A DNA stretch of 64,000 bases from Uranotaenia lowii. Lineage: Eukaryota > Arthropoda > Insecta > Diptera > Culicidae. The translations under genes and the position numbers were made by a program. The stretch is taken from positions 276,373,913 to 276,437,912 of the forward strand of contig NC_073692.1 of the NCBI RefSeq assembly GCF_029784155.1, in the 5' to 3' direction. Below, one piece after another: positions 35,961 to 48,023 of the stretch. How positions within the stretch are numbered: position 1 is the stretch's first letter; every line of letters starts with the position of its first letter. Under the pieces are notes generated by a model, which did no database searches, was not told where the DNA came from, and saw only the letters and a program-made list of their open reading frames with translations.

Positions 35961-36757
35961 TTATGAAGAGATTAATCACCGTAATTTTTGTTTGTTACTT
36001 TGATTTATCGGCCTAGCGGTGAAAAGTGATGTCCTTTTTAGTAGGGACATCTAAAGATTATGAAATTTTTATATAGATGGATAGAAGGTTAGAAGAAATG
36101 AAAGATGGTGAAAATGAGCGGGTAGAATTTGTTTAGAAGCATTACCATCACATATCAAATTTTTGTTCCTCACGAGCCAACTACTATGAAGCGGTAGATA
36201 CAGATAGAGTTGCATCTACCACCACACATTAGTAGGCTAAGCGTGGTCCGCCCCATAAGGGAAAACTTGCAGTGCGGACGAACGAAAAGATGATATGTGA
36301 TCGCTCAGATAAGCTCAATTTAACTCAGAAACGCATCTATCGATGTTTAGTCTTCTCAGTTTGTTATCTTCGCATTTCGTTACATGCGGGGTTTGCATGC
36401 GAAACGGTACGCGAGCGATCACATATCATCTTTTTGTTCGTCCGTACTGCAAGTTTTCCCTTGTGGGGCGGACCACGCTTAGCCTACTAATGTGTGGTGG
36501 TAGATGCAACTCTATCTGTATCTACCGCTTCATAGTAGTAGGCTTGTGAGGAACAAAAATTTGATATGTAATGTAATGCTTCTAAACAAATTCTACCCGC
36601 TCATTTTCACCATCTTTCATTTCTTCTAACCTTCTATCCATCTATATAAAAATTTCATAATCTTTAGATGTCCCTACTAAAAAGGACATCACTTTTCACC
36701 GCTAGGCCGATAAATCAAAGTAACAAACCAAAATTACGGTTATTAATCTCTTCATAT
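35961..36757. mobile_element. 797-bp foldback element with ~345-bp arms
   Basis: The left arm 35961-36306 and right arm 36413-36757 are inverted copies, nearly identical by eye over most of their length, around a loop of about 106 bp (36307-36412). The outer ends begin ttatgaagagattaatcac; the arms contain no transposase, and the short frames seen here are incidental. Transcription across it would give a very long double-stranded hairpin. The high arm identity points to recent origin or gene conversion. A partial relative is at 34651-35068. Confidence 0.93.
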
Positions 36758-38149
36758 GATATCTAATTTCCATGGATTTCATTAAATGCGACCCCCGAGT
36801 TCAGCCCTGTTGTTTGCAATAGATTATGAAGAAAACTTCATCCCCTCATTACCAGTTGTTTCTTTCCTTTTCGCAACCTCGCGGTGTATTTTCTCCCACA
36901 CTAAAGGCCCTCGCGAGCGATGGGTATAGAAAAGTTCTGAAATGTTGTTAATTAAATTGAATTTATTGAACAGTAGCTGCTCTTCGCCATTTGCAGCCCA
37001 CCAGTTGGTCTTCGGGTTGATGTTTGGCTGCAAACTGCACAAATCGTCCTTTGTGTATCACCGGAACGCGATCCTGTTGCCGGATAAGCGAGATGCCAAT
37101 TGAAGCCTGAAGGAGGCGGATTTGCTGCTTGCTTAAATGCCTTGGACAATAATGTTTGAAATTCTTTTCTTCCTTCCAGCCTGCTCCCGGTTTTTGCTCC
37201 GCACTTTTGTAGGTGCGCATTTTTGCTCCCATTGGTCGTATGGTCCAACTTTTTTCCTCTCATCTTACAGTACCGCCTCCTGTCCTGTAACGGAGGAGTT
37301 TTTTCCTCTTATTTTTTGGATAAATTAAATGATTGTTATCGTGTGGCTGGAGGAATAAATTAGACTTGATTCCTTCGGGAAAAATTTACTCTGGAGCCGC
37401 AATTGCTGGCAATCAAGTATTTATTGCCGCAAGCTGAAAATTATCGATCAGTTAATGGTATGCAAATAAGATTGTTTGTGCAAATTGTTGGAGGGTGGTT
37501 TCTAGCTTCAAGCATACTTCAGAACAAATCTTAAACGCCGCAAGGAGTCCAACTAAGAGGCTCACCGCCATTTTTGGCCAGTAAATTTATGGTTGGTTTA
37601 GAAAACGGAAGTTATACCGTCTGTTTAATGAGAAATTTAAGGAAAAGACCGTGATATAAATTACATCCTTAATTTCGAATTCACAATATGTTTCTGAAAT
37701 CATGCATTTCCATCACAAGAAACGTTTTTGCCGATGTTTATTTTTTCAGGAAACCCACCGTAAAGAATAAAAACAACCCCTCATAAAAAATGGAGCTTTA
37801 CTATAGGATTTCATACCGATGATCACCCCCATTAAAATGCTTGCTGAAGAGCAATGATTTTCATCCTTCCTTGAAGTCTCGAGCGAAACCTGAAGGTTAA
37901 TTCCTGGGAATTTTCATGATCTTGAAAACTACATTCCAAGCATCGATATTAATAACATTGAACCCTTTGAAGTGGATCGTTTCTTGCCAGATTCCAGTGA
38001 ATCGCGAAGAATCTCATGAACCAGAGGACATAACCATTCGAACATACACCCATTGGCAAATATCTTGTTCCCGGTGACAACCGTCTGTTGATGCTAGGCG
38101 CAGATAAAAAAAAAGATGTAAAACATACGATGTTAACCAGAATCTCGCG
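36758..38149. other. Spacer with a GC-richer block
   Basis: Between about 36840 and 37320 the DNA is richer in GC, and the minus strand is open in all three frames for 72 to 103 codons (36824-37042, 36952-37263, 36963-37232). Openness in all frames argues that low stop frequency comes from composition, not selection; no domain is recognisable. A regulatory or untranslated region of a nearby gene is possible. The remainder is AT-rich. Confidence 0.4.
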
Positions 38150-38404
38150 TCACAACAACATTTCGATTGCTTTGCTCTCTTGGCTGTCATCGATACGTTG
38201 CAATTTTTTCTGCACCTCCTCTCGAAGCTCTCGGTTTCTTTTTCCTAGAAACAAGGGCGAGAACAGATCTGAGATTGGGGATGTCAAGACGACAGGCTTC
38301 CTCATCCGTGGATCGTTCAGGTACCTAATGATGTATGGATAATATTTGCAAATAGGTTCAATACGACTGAACCAGTAAAAGGATGGAGATCGTACAATAC
38401 TGCC
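38150..38404 (-). pseudogene. Coding-like fragment, unrecognised
   Basis: An 84-codon minus-strand stretch open from an in-frame TAG (38405-38407) to a TGA at 38150-38152. The translation has ordinary protein composition (for example SFYWFSRIEPICKYYPYIIR and GKRNRELREEVQKKLQRIDD), unlike the low-complexity frames around it. There is no ATG near the start; a possible splice acceptor (gggcag) lies at its upstream edge, so it could be a terminal exon or a gene relic. The next 300 bp on the same strand continue in shifted frames with similar character, which favours a decayed gene. I do not recognise the family. Confidence 0.35.
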
Positions 38405-38407
38405 CTA

Positions 38408-40790
38408 GTATAGCATCAGATCAGAACTGCCAGATTGAACTCGTTTTTGTATCCGATGCTTTGAATTTGCGCTCAAGCTAACAGCACTGTGTGAATGAGA
38501 TTATCGAAACCTTTTGAACAGCATTTGAAAAATAATAAACAAAAGACATACTAAATCAATTTATAGTGTAGTTGAAAAAAATCATTGATTTTTTTTTGCT
38601 TGAACCATGCATCAAAACAATCTGAGTCCTTAAAATAGGTCCACGGCTGATCCTGAATGAATGTTGAAAGCATTTCTTTTTCATGGTTTTTCACCTGAAA
38701 GATCATTTATCTCTCACCAATTTTAAGAACAGAAGTGTATTGATGAACGTTTTCTCTTCGTTTAATACGCATTTTCTAACCTTGAACAGTGACAAGGAAC
38801 ATGAAGGCTCCAAAACAAAAATAGTAAAAATTTGTTCACTCTGCAGCAAATCAATAAATTTTACTCAAATGTAAAAACTCGTGAAGAACAAAACAATGGA
38901 ATGAAAGATTACTGTTAAAATCTGCGAAACTGGGCTGCACAATTTATTATTTATCTGAAAAAAAAAAGATTTTTTCTCTTCAATCTATAAAAGCAAGAAA
39001 AAAACCAAATAGTTTGAGAATTTGTTTCATAGTAAATATCACTAATCAAGATGATCGAAAATATGATATCATATTTTTCATGACGCATAGGCAAAATAGG
39101 CGATGGGCTCGCTTTATTGGTGTACAATTTTCCGTTAGTGAACGAAGAGAGGGGGGCGAGGGGTTCGCCAAAATAACAATCATAACAATTACTCACAAAT
39201 TTCACACAACCAACAAAATTGTCTAAATTTAAATATTGATTAACACTAAAGTGCTTTCATTCGGTTTGTATTTCAGTTCAGCGTTTAGCCGAACCAGATT
39301 CAAAATTCGGGACTGAAGCCACGTTACATTACAAGATGAATTTTCATTAAAGATTGGATTGCATCAAGGGGTGCATCATTCATTTAAAATCGAATGATTC
39401 TTTTTTTGTTTTCAAGGGAGTTTAACTGACAGGGTCATTCTTCCCTATTCGGATGATTCATCCCTTAAACCCGAAGTTAAATAATTTAATTTAATTTATT
39501 TTATAAGAGAGGCTTGCTTGGTAGGTTCGCCTCTATCCGAAGTTAAATAAATCAATCTTAGGGACTTGATTCTCACAGCGTATATTTTGATAGCGATTGT
39601 TGGGATTGTATGGATTCGGGTTTCGCCCAACGCTAAATGCACTAGCACAGATTGCTCTGAGAAACGACACGGGGACCCGGACGATGCACACCATCTCATC
39701 TACTCAAATACCGTTCGTGCTCAGGAAGTTTTTTCCTGAAGAGGAGAGTATTTCGATCGTGGAACCAAATTGAAAAAACCAGACAAATGCTATTCAATTG
39801 TCTCGAGCTTTAAACTCTCAGGCCAGTTTTGTCCTTCACTTTCACTTTCTCTCTTCATACCTTATGTTGCGCGATGCAATCCTTTCATTTGCATCGAAAA
39901 ACCTGTGCAATTCGATTGTTCGATTGTTGTTGGTGTAGGTGTGTGGGTAGGTGTGTATGTAGGTGTAAGTGTAGCAACAACGATAACGGGTTAGGAGTCA
40001 ATTAAAACTGTTATTTGCTGAAGCCAATGGGAGATAATAACCAAACGGTAAGGCTATCAAGTCCTTCATACTTAGCAGAGTTAAGAACATCTGGAAAACT
40101 TTTGGAAACAAGCATTGATTGTAAAAGGAATTAACTCCTCAAGTAATTTTTTAATAACTATTGGGCAGAATTCTGAAAAGGTACTTGCAGGACACACCGA
40201 CGAAAAAAACATTTAAATTTCTACAAAAATTTACGAAAAATGTTCAAACTCTCACACAAACGCAGAAATTTCAGAAGTGCATTTTCATAAATAGAATACA
40301 ACACTTGAATAAATCTATAAAAATCAAAATAATTTTGAATCTTTTCCAGTACAATAAAAAGCTCAAAAACTCCGTTGATTCCGGAAAAAAACCTTCAAAA
40401 TTGTTGCTTTGTTTAACAGAAAACAGACGTGTTTTCAGTAGCAAGAAAACACCAGTTTTTGAAACCCATCTAAAAAAAACAATCAACTTTAGTATGTTTG
40501 AAATTATTGCAGAAGACTTGAAAATTTCTTCTGCACGCTGTTTTAGAGATCTCCAGCCAGAAAAGCCAGAGTAAAAAAAAATTCAAACTAATCGAAATTT
40601 TTAACCTTTTTGTTAACATTTTTTTTTCCTAATATCAAAAACGTTTTGCTGGCATCTCAAATCTAGCGTTGATTTAGCCAAGAAATATCTCACTCAATTT
40701 AAAAATGTTCAATTAATTCTCAGTCGCGAAAATCCAAGGATATTTATATTGAAATTTACAGATTACCACATTGAAAATTTCTTATTAACA
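38408..40790. other. AT-rich spacer
   Basis: No gene recognised. 39360-39470 has opposed gcatcattcat/gatgattcatccc motifs suggesting a small palindromic element. A ggtgt-rich microsatellite-like stretch lies at about 39932-39972. The 137-codon frame at 40161-40574 starts at TTG and is lysine- and asparagine-rich, as expected from AT-rich DNA. Confidence 0.45.
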
Positions 40791-42930
40791 AAAAAAGCAA
40801 TTGACAAAAATGACAATATTGTCAAAAATACCAATTTATAAAAATTGTGAAAATGGACAAAAACGACTAAATAAAGTAAAAATCTCAACAAAATTACAAA
40901 ATGGATAAAAATGACAAAAAAGGCTAAAAAGACTAAATTGGTAACAAAACAAATTGGAAAAATTGAACAACCCGTCAAAAATTTTAAATGGACAAATTGA
41001 CAGAAATGACAAAAATATTCAAAATGACAAAAATGACAAAAAATGACAAAAATGACAAAAATGACAAACATGACAAAAATGACAAAAATGACAAAAATGA
41101 CAAAAATGACAAAAATGACAAAAATGACAAAAATGACAAAAATGACAAAAATGACAAAAATGACAAAAATGACAAAAATGACAAAAATGACAAAAATGAC
41201 AAAAATGACAAAAATGACAAAAATGACAAAAATGACAAAAATGACAAAAATGACAAAAATGACAAAAATGACAAAAATGACAAAAATGACAAAAATGACA
41301 AAAATGACAAAAATGACAAAAATGACAAAAATGACAAAAATGACAAAAATGACAAAAATGACAAAAATGACAAAAATGACAAAAATGACAAAAATGACAA
41401 AAATGACAAAAATGACAAAAATGACAAAAATGACAAAAATGACAAAAATGACAAAAATGACAAAAATGACAAAAATGACAAAAATGACAAAAATGACAAA
41501 AATGACAAAAATGACAAAAATGACAAAAATGACAAAAATGACAAAAATGACAAAAATGACAAAAATGACAAAAATGACAAAAATGACAAAAATGACAAAA
41601 ATGACAAAAATGACAAAAATGACAAACATGACAAAAATGACAAAAACGACAAAAATGACAAAAATGACAAAAATGACAAAAATGACAAAAATGACAAAAA
41701 TGACAAAAATGACAAAAATGACAAAAATGACAAAAATGACAAAAATGACAAAAATGACAAAAATGACAAAAATGACAAAAATGACAAAAATGACAAAAAT
41801 GACAAAAATGACAAAAATGACAAAAATGACAAAAATGACAAAAATGACAAAAATGACAAAAATGACAAAAATGACAAAAATGACAAAAATGACAAAAATG
41901 ACAAAAATGACAAAAATGACAAAAATGACAAAAATGACAAAAATGACAAAAATGACAAAAATGACAAAAATGACAAAAATGACAAAAATGACAAAAATGA
42001 CAAAAATGACAAAAATGACAAAAATGACAAAAATGACAAAAATGACAAAAATGACAAAAATGACAAAAATGACAAAAATGACAAAAATGACAAAAATGAC
42101 AAAAATGACAAAAATGACAAAAATGACAAAAATGACAAAAATGACAAAAATGACAAAAATGACAAAAATGACAAAAATGACAAAAATGACAAAAATGACA
42201 AAAATGACAAAAATGACAAAAATGACAAAAATGACAAAAATGACAAAAATGACAAAAATGACAAAAATGACAAAAATGACAAAAATGACAAAAATGACAA
42301 AAATGACAAAAATGACAAAAATGACAAAAATGACAAAAATGACAAAAATGACAAAAGTGACAAAAATGGCAAAAATGGCAAAAATGACAAAAATGACAAA
42401 AATGACAAAAATGACAAAAATGACAAAAATGAAAAAAATGACAAAAATGACAAAAATGACAAAAATGACAAAAATGACAAAAATGACAAAAATGACAAAA
42501 ATGACAAAAATGACAAAAATGACAAAAATGACAAAAATGACAAAAATGACAAAAATGACAAAAATGACAAAAATGACAAAAATGACAAAAATGACAAAAA
42601 TGACAAAAATGACAAAAATGACAAAAATAGCAAAAATGACAAAAATGACAAAAATCACAAAAATGACAAAAATCACAAAAATCACAAAAATGACAGAAAT
42701 GATAAAAAAAACAAAATTTTATTATTTTGCAAAATTGATTTTCTGACAAAATTGGCAAATTTGACAAAATTGATCAAATTCACAAAATATATTGATTTGA
42801 ACATGTTGGTTGATTGACAAAACTGATAAAATTCTCAAAAATTCCAGCTGTGACCAAATAGACAAAAATTACAATAAATAACAGAAACGATGAAACTGAT
42901 AAAAATGAAAAACCGATAATTTTGACAAAA
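40791..42930. repeat. 9-bp satellite with degenerate flanks
   Basis: The core from about 41037 to 42700 is a head-to-tail array of the 9-mer aaaatgaca, about 180 copies, nearly perfect. Variants include gacaaacatg (41069 and 41627), aaaacgac (41647), two ggc copies and a gaaaaaaatg near 42430. Both flanks decay into irregular gacaaaa-like text, as expected when slippage and unequal exchange keep only the centre uniform. Because 9 is a multiple of 3, five of six frames are stop-free and give long tripeptide frames (for example 40763-42685 minus and 40988-42817 plus); these are artefacts of the repeat. Confidence 0.97.
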
Positions 42931-44808
42931 TTGAAAGAAAATGTTCAAAACTCTTTAATCGTAATTTTATAAATCAGAATTTGAAAATTTCAATGCATTA
43001 TTTGTTTATTATTTTGTGTCATATGATATAAATTACAATCTGTAACAAATACTGCCGATTGTATTATTTAAAAATTATAAACAAAGAAATTAAGAAACAT
43101 CAATTTGAATTCTTCTTACCAATACTCTTGGACTGATAATATTTTTCTTGTTATCTTTATAAGACGATATTTTTCGCTGAAATTATTCAGTTGGCCGAAT
43201 CGTAAAGTTATTGTTACAATTTGATTTGACAATCACCGAAAAATATTAACTTCAAAAGATAGCAACAACTGGCGGTGAATAAAAATTATAAACGTAAACA
43301 ATAATATTTTCCTCCGGTCAATGTTGTTTTCATAAATAAATAGTTTTTTAATTCCTAACTTAACCTTTCAGGGGTAGAATGCAACAAACTGGCCTAGTAA
43401 ATTTATATTCCTTTCGTTTCCATACGCTGCTGGAATGAGATAATTTAAACACACGTTAATTAACAGTAATATTTCATCCGCCCAATATTTGTATTATAGA
43501 TTTTTTTTAATTTAAATTTTTTAAATCATTTTACCCCTAAATGTATGCAACCCCTGTATGATTATTCTAACATTAGCTTAAACTAACTCACATCACCTCC
43601 CATCAACATCAAAACTTTTGAATTTTGATGCACTAGCTTCAACTGATTATCTGTGGACATAGTTTTTTTGATGCCATTGAAGTTGAAAAATGTTGCATTA
43701 TACCTCAGCCTATGGCACGCTTTTATCAACAGTTAGATATGCTTTCTAATTATTGAATTACGCGACAACCTCTTTGATAGTTTAGCTAAGCTTAGCTTGA
43801 TTTGATGACGTGACAACCTCTTAGATACTCTAGAAACTAAGAATCATTTAAATTGTTTTATTGACACAATTAATGTTTATTCATAGACATTTATCAGGAA
43901 TCGATTGGCATCTCGCGAGTATTTGCCTATTTTTTTTTGTTGGTTTTGTTTTTTCATCCTATTCTCCATTGCTCATTGAACCATTTGCTTATCTGCCTTG
44001 CTGTGTTCATGTGGTCCCAGCAACTACAAACATAAACACAGGCAGCTAGCCAACTGTTGAAAGCTTTACTTCGTGGCTCTTCAATGTTGCAAATTCCGCT
44101 ACAATCCGATGGAGGCGACCAACCGTGTGCTGGATTTACTTATTTTAGGAGGAGAGGATTATTTGGTACCAGCTCCGGAACATAAAGATCGTTGATGCAT
44201 GAATGTGGATTGCCCGGGGTATTTGGGGTTTTTTAGGATATGTCATAGTTTTTTTTTCTGTTGTTGACTGGTGACTCATTTTTTTCTTGCTGTATCAAGC
44301 TTTAAATTTTTTTATGCATCAAAAGCAACAGAAATAATCTTAAAATAAAAAAAAGCTTTGGCAGTGGAAACTGTCCATTTGACCCATCATTTACCAAGCA
44401 AGAAGAAAAACACAACTGCTTTCGTATGCTGGAAAAGTTATAAGACACTTAATGATGCGTATCATTCGCGGTAGAGTTTTAAAACTGAAGTCTTGGGCTG
44501 ACGCTTTGAACGTCTGGCGGTAGATTCAACCCTCAACTGGAACACACTGAAACCACTGTCTTTTTCAAATTTAACAACCTGATAACATACGGGTAGCCAC
44601 TTGATACGCTCAGTTAATTTAAGCTGTTACTGACAGGTAATATTGAATGGAAATTATTAGTGAAAATGTACAGTGTTACTGAACTTTCGTAACAAATTTT
44701 TCATCCAAAATTGAAATGCCAAATAACAATCGCAATGCTTTGTCATTTAATTGGCATTCTTAATTGCTATCCAAATAGAACAACTCGTTTAGCAATCAGA
44801 ACGAGGAT
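42931..44808. other. AT-rich spacer
   Basis: No gene or defined element recognised. A 62-codon frame at 43861-44049 lacks an ATG start and a known domain. Confidence 0.45.
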
Positions 44809-45126
44809 ATGCGGTATCCTTGCGATCACGTTGCCCTTTATGCGGTGAAAAATATCAAAGAAGTTATCGTCATCTGCCCAGAGGGGAAAAGTGCTTTCGT
44901 TTTTCATTCGACGGAGTCCAACTTTCAAGTGGAAGTATCCACTTTGGGAAACTTAATATGGGAATGTGCAAAAGGAAAGATAAGCAGTTATGTAATGATT
45001 GGGAAGCACGTTTCCTCTTTGAAAAGATTGCCATATCAGTTTTTATCCTTTAGCAACCAACGTCGATTCCGAACGTGGAGCACCCAAACGAGAATCGGAC
45101 AGCATCGTTCCCCAGATTGTTGCTGA
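44809..45126 (+). CDS. Hypothetical 105-codon ORF
   Basis: Opens with ATG at 44809 and runs to a TGA at 45124-45126. The first 75 residues have balanced composition (for example NIKEVIVICPEGKSAFVF), unlike neighbouring frames. A second plus-strand frame through the same DNA is open from 44793 to 45053 and contains CPLCGEKYQRSYRHL, which resembles half a zinc knuckle or finger; the two cannot both be real. No promoter, splice or polyadenylation signal helps to choose. It may be a fragment of a gene or element. Confidence 0.2.
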   Translation: MRYPCDHVALYAVKNIKEVIVICPEGKSAFVFHSTESNFQVEVSTLGNLIWECAKGKISSYVMIGKHVSSLKRLPYQFLSFSNQRRFRTWSTQTRIGQHRSPDCC

Positions 45127-45661
45127 CTCGGATAAATTTTTACTCGAGTCCCAAGCGTAGCCCTCGGGCGACCATTTCGAGATCCGAATTTGGGTTTGAG
45201 GTTTTAACTGTATTGACTTTTCAATAATTGAGGGCAAACATTATTGGTGGAGCAGGAAAACTGTTTGACTAGGACCGGTCAGTTTTATTGGCAATTTGAT
45301 ATTGTAATTTATTGTGAGCACGTCGTTAGGAACAAAGCCAGATTTATTCCACTGAAATTGCTAATCACCGCTATATTTCATCAACCACAATTTTCAGGAT
45401 GCGGTGTAAAATATTGCTGATCTCAACTCATCTTTATTGTTTACTAGCTGATCCGGTGTGTTTTGCTACATCTTCTAAAAATAAATGATATATGTATGAA
45501 TAAATTAAATTTCGATATTTTTTTAGGCATCATTTTAATCAATTCATCATTTTAATCAAAAAGTTAAACCAAACGGGCGTAGGCTGAGTATTTAGAATAA
45601 AATACCTAGTATAGTTGACTTAAGAGATTTTGGCCATGGAATATTTTCAGCAGCGTTCTAC
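45127..45661. other. AT-rich spacer
   Basis: No gene. The sequence ctagctgatccggtgtgttt near 45446 resembles a short conserved text found in dispersed insect repeats, but no boundaries can be set. Confidence 0.4.
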
Positions 45662-45663
45662 TA

Positions 45664-46943
45664 AAGCATGGATCACTACAAATCTGGACGCGTTAAAACG
45701 GGTCTATCTCGGAGCTATGTAAACGAAAAAAAAAGTTTTATAATCAAAATGTAGGGTTTTTATTGCACTTCAAAGGAAAAATAAGAAAAAAAAATTTTTC
45801 GATGTTTTTTTGATAAAATTTTGAACTTTTCGTCTAGAACCACTCATCAAAGTTTGGACACTCTATTCACTGACCTCAGCGGCCATTTTGTTCCACAATC
45901 TCTTCATCTCTGTTGCTTCTCGAGTCGTCCTACCATTTTTCTTCATCTTCTGCTTGACAATTGCCCAAAATTTTTCGATAGGGCGAAATTGAGGGCAGTT
46001 GAGTGGGTTGATGTTCTTTTCAACAAAATCCACCCGTTGGCCGAATACCATTGTAGTACCGCCTAGTTGTAGTGGCAGCATGGCAAATCTGGCGAAAACT
46101 TTACTGGTCTTTTGTGAGATCTATTGTACGAAAAAAAAAACATTTTTTAAGGCACTCCTCCTTGTACTTTTCGGAGTTCATGGTCTTGTTTTTCACAAAA
46201 ACCGGGGTTTTTCGTCCGCAGCTGCAAATACCTTGCCAGATCAAACACTTTCTTGCCAACTTATCGGTAAAAACGAATTTGAACTTGGCGGGGACATCAC
46301 CCCGACCAGTGCAATGCACCACTCCCCCAAAATCCATCTTCGCGTACGTTTCGTCATCCATGAGGATGCATCTTCGATGGAATCTTGTTGTATAACTTCC
46401 GGGCACGTCCTTTGGCTACTAAATTCTGCTTCAATGTCCGGTTTGGTTGCTTACTGGCCCGATAGGATCGTATTCCTCCGCGGAGACTAATTCTTCTGAC
46501 GGTGTACCGGTCGACGTTGAATTTCTTGGCGATGTCGTAGTCCGACTATCCTGTGTTTGCCTTGATCGTTCTCAACACCTTGAAATGCAGTTTCTGATTC
46601 TTAGATCCACTATAACGCTTGCTATGAACTTGCCGATCGATAGTCTGCATCTCACGGAAACGTTTGAGAACGCTGCACACGGTTGATTTGAGCATTTTTA
46701 ACGATTTCGCGATTTTTTTAACCCGACCAGGTTGGTTTTTAACGTGAGTGTCCAAAATTTATTTTCGTCTCGCGGCTTCCATCACGTGTAACTTTTTTGG
46801 AACAAAACGAATCGTAATGAAATCATCAGCACTGATAGAGGAAACATTTCCGAACAAAGTACTGTCAAAACATTGCAGATCCATCAACTGGGAGCGCAAT
46901 GGTATAATAAACAGTGCGTCCAGATTCATGGTGTTCCATACTT
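45664..46943 (-). mobile_element. DD37E Tc1/mariner-type transposon, copy A (1280 bp)
   Basis: Flanked by TA at 45662-45663 and 46944-46945. The ends are inverted: aagcatggatcactacaaat, then ctggacgc on the left, and aagtatggaacaccatgaat, then ctggacgc inwards from the right. It carries a broken minus-strand transposase. The TA on its right is also the left TA of the next transposon. Copy B (56154-59634) has the same ends and layout. Confidence 0.92.
45863..46782 (-). pseudogene. Broken DD37E transposase, copy A
   Basis: Starts at ATG 46782 but meets TAA after seven codons and a TAG at about 46547; both stops are also present in copy B. Fragments show an N-terminal helix-turn-helix region (SLKMLKSTVCSVLKRFREM), then MDDETYAKMDF (first aspartate), RKCLIWQGICSCG, SPDLPCCHY (second aspartate), and FRPIEKFWAIVKQK with the catalytic glutamate, ending MAAEVSE. 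Counting across the break gives 37 residues between D and E. Further lesions are a TAG after CCHYN and a frameshift before the C-terminal part (45863-46081). It cannot encode active transposase. The assignment to the DD37E group, known from mosquitoes, follows from motif spacing. Confidence 0.88.
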
Positions 46944-46945
46944 TA

Positions 46946-48023
46946 CAGGTCCGGAAATTGAAGTGCTACATTGAAATAAACATATAAATTGATCAAAACA
47001 ACAACTTTTTATTTCAAATTCATTCAATTTCTCTTGAAAACAAATTACTTTTCCAAAATTCACTGGTAAAGTTCGACTTGTTCGCCCTTGAGTTTCACCA
47101 CTCGCCGCAGACGGTCGAGGAACGCATCGTATGAGGCCCACAGATGTTCTTGTGGTATTTTATTCCAGGCTGCCACGAGATGTCGCTTCAGGACCTCCAC
47201 ACCTTCATGTTTCTTAGAGCAGACTTTGGCCTCCAACACACTCCAAACAGCGAAGTCCATAGGGCTCATGTGACTCCGGCCCAAACCATCACCGATGCTG
47301 GTTTCTGTCGCCGGGCGGCCGTCAGCACGTCGGCATGGCTTCGTGATCTATCTGGCATCCAAACTCTGTCGTTCTGTTTATTCACGAACTGCTGTACGGT
47401 AAAGAGTTTCTCGTCGGTAAACACGATATTCTTCAACCTTCCTTCCGCGGCCCTCTTCAGCAGCGTCTTCGCTCTTTTTACCCGTTCTTGTTGCTGCTTA
47501 ACAGTAAGGTCTTGAAAATTTTGGATCTTGTAGGGCATGATCTGAAATTTATCTTTCAGGATCCGACGGAGACTTCGATCCGATATGTTGAGATCCTCTG
47601 CCAATTTAGTGGCACTACGACGAGGATTTCTTTTAAGGCGCTTCTTGACGATCTTCGCCATGGCAGGTGTTACCACAGTAGGCCGGCGTCCTTCACCATA
47701 CCGTTTTTTGACACTTCCGGTCTTCAGGTATCTTTGAACTGCACGGTATACAAAACTTTTGCACACACTTATATCAGACAGCTCACGAACTATGTCCTTC
47801 TGCCGTTTGCCAGCTAGGAACAAGGCAATCACAGCGCTTTATTTCTGTTCGAGATCCATGTTTCCGGATAGGTAACACTTGATTACAAAAGTAAACCTTG
47901 CATCCAATGATAGCTAAGACTTAATGTAAACAAAGCGACGAGGGGTTGTTCAATACTGTTTCGTGTGCAACGAAATAATTACTGTTGAAGTAAGTAGCAG
48001 TTCAATTGCCGGAGTTTCCCCTG
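46946..48023 (-). mobile_element. mariner-type DD37D transposon, copy 2 (1078 bp)
   Basis: Left end caggtccggaaattgaagtg preceded by TA (46944-46945); right end, read inwards, caggggaaactccggcaatt, followed on the plus strand by TA (48024-48025). Most of the left 300 bp and the transposase match copy 1 at 32749-34007 closely. It inserted exactly at the right-hand TA of the DD37E copy A. Confidence 0.92.
47060..47862 (-). pseudogene. Internally deleted DD37D transposase, copy 2
   Basis: A minus-strand ATG at about 47862 opens MDLEQK followed by a TAA; from there 47832 to 47266 is open and contains the two helix-turn-helix stretches (CKSFVYRAVQRYLKTG and NISDRSLRRILKDKF), FTDEKLF with the first aspartate, and SVMVWAGV. 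The sequence then jumps directly to SPMDFAVWSVLEAKVC: compared with copy 1, roughly 180 bp that hold the QQDSAPAH motif and second aspartate are missing. The C-terminal part runs to 47060. Loss of a catalytic residue makes it inactive even apart from the early stop. Confidence 0.88.

Noticed and set aside
36824..37263. Three overlapping minus-strand frames
   Set aside because: All three frames are open at once in a GC-richer block; no domain and no reason to prefer one.
40763..42817. Open frames up to 640 codons on both strands
   Set aside because: Tripeptide repeats from the 9-bp satellite, not genes.
45446..45470. Text resembling a conserved end of dispersed insect repeats (ctagctgatccgg)
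   Set aside because: Too short, with no borders and no coding part to support a feature.
47144..47817. Plus-strand frames of 109-123 codons
   Set aside because: Antisense shadows of the second DD37D transposase.
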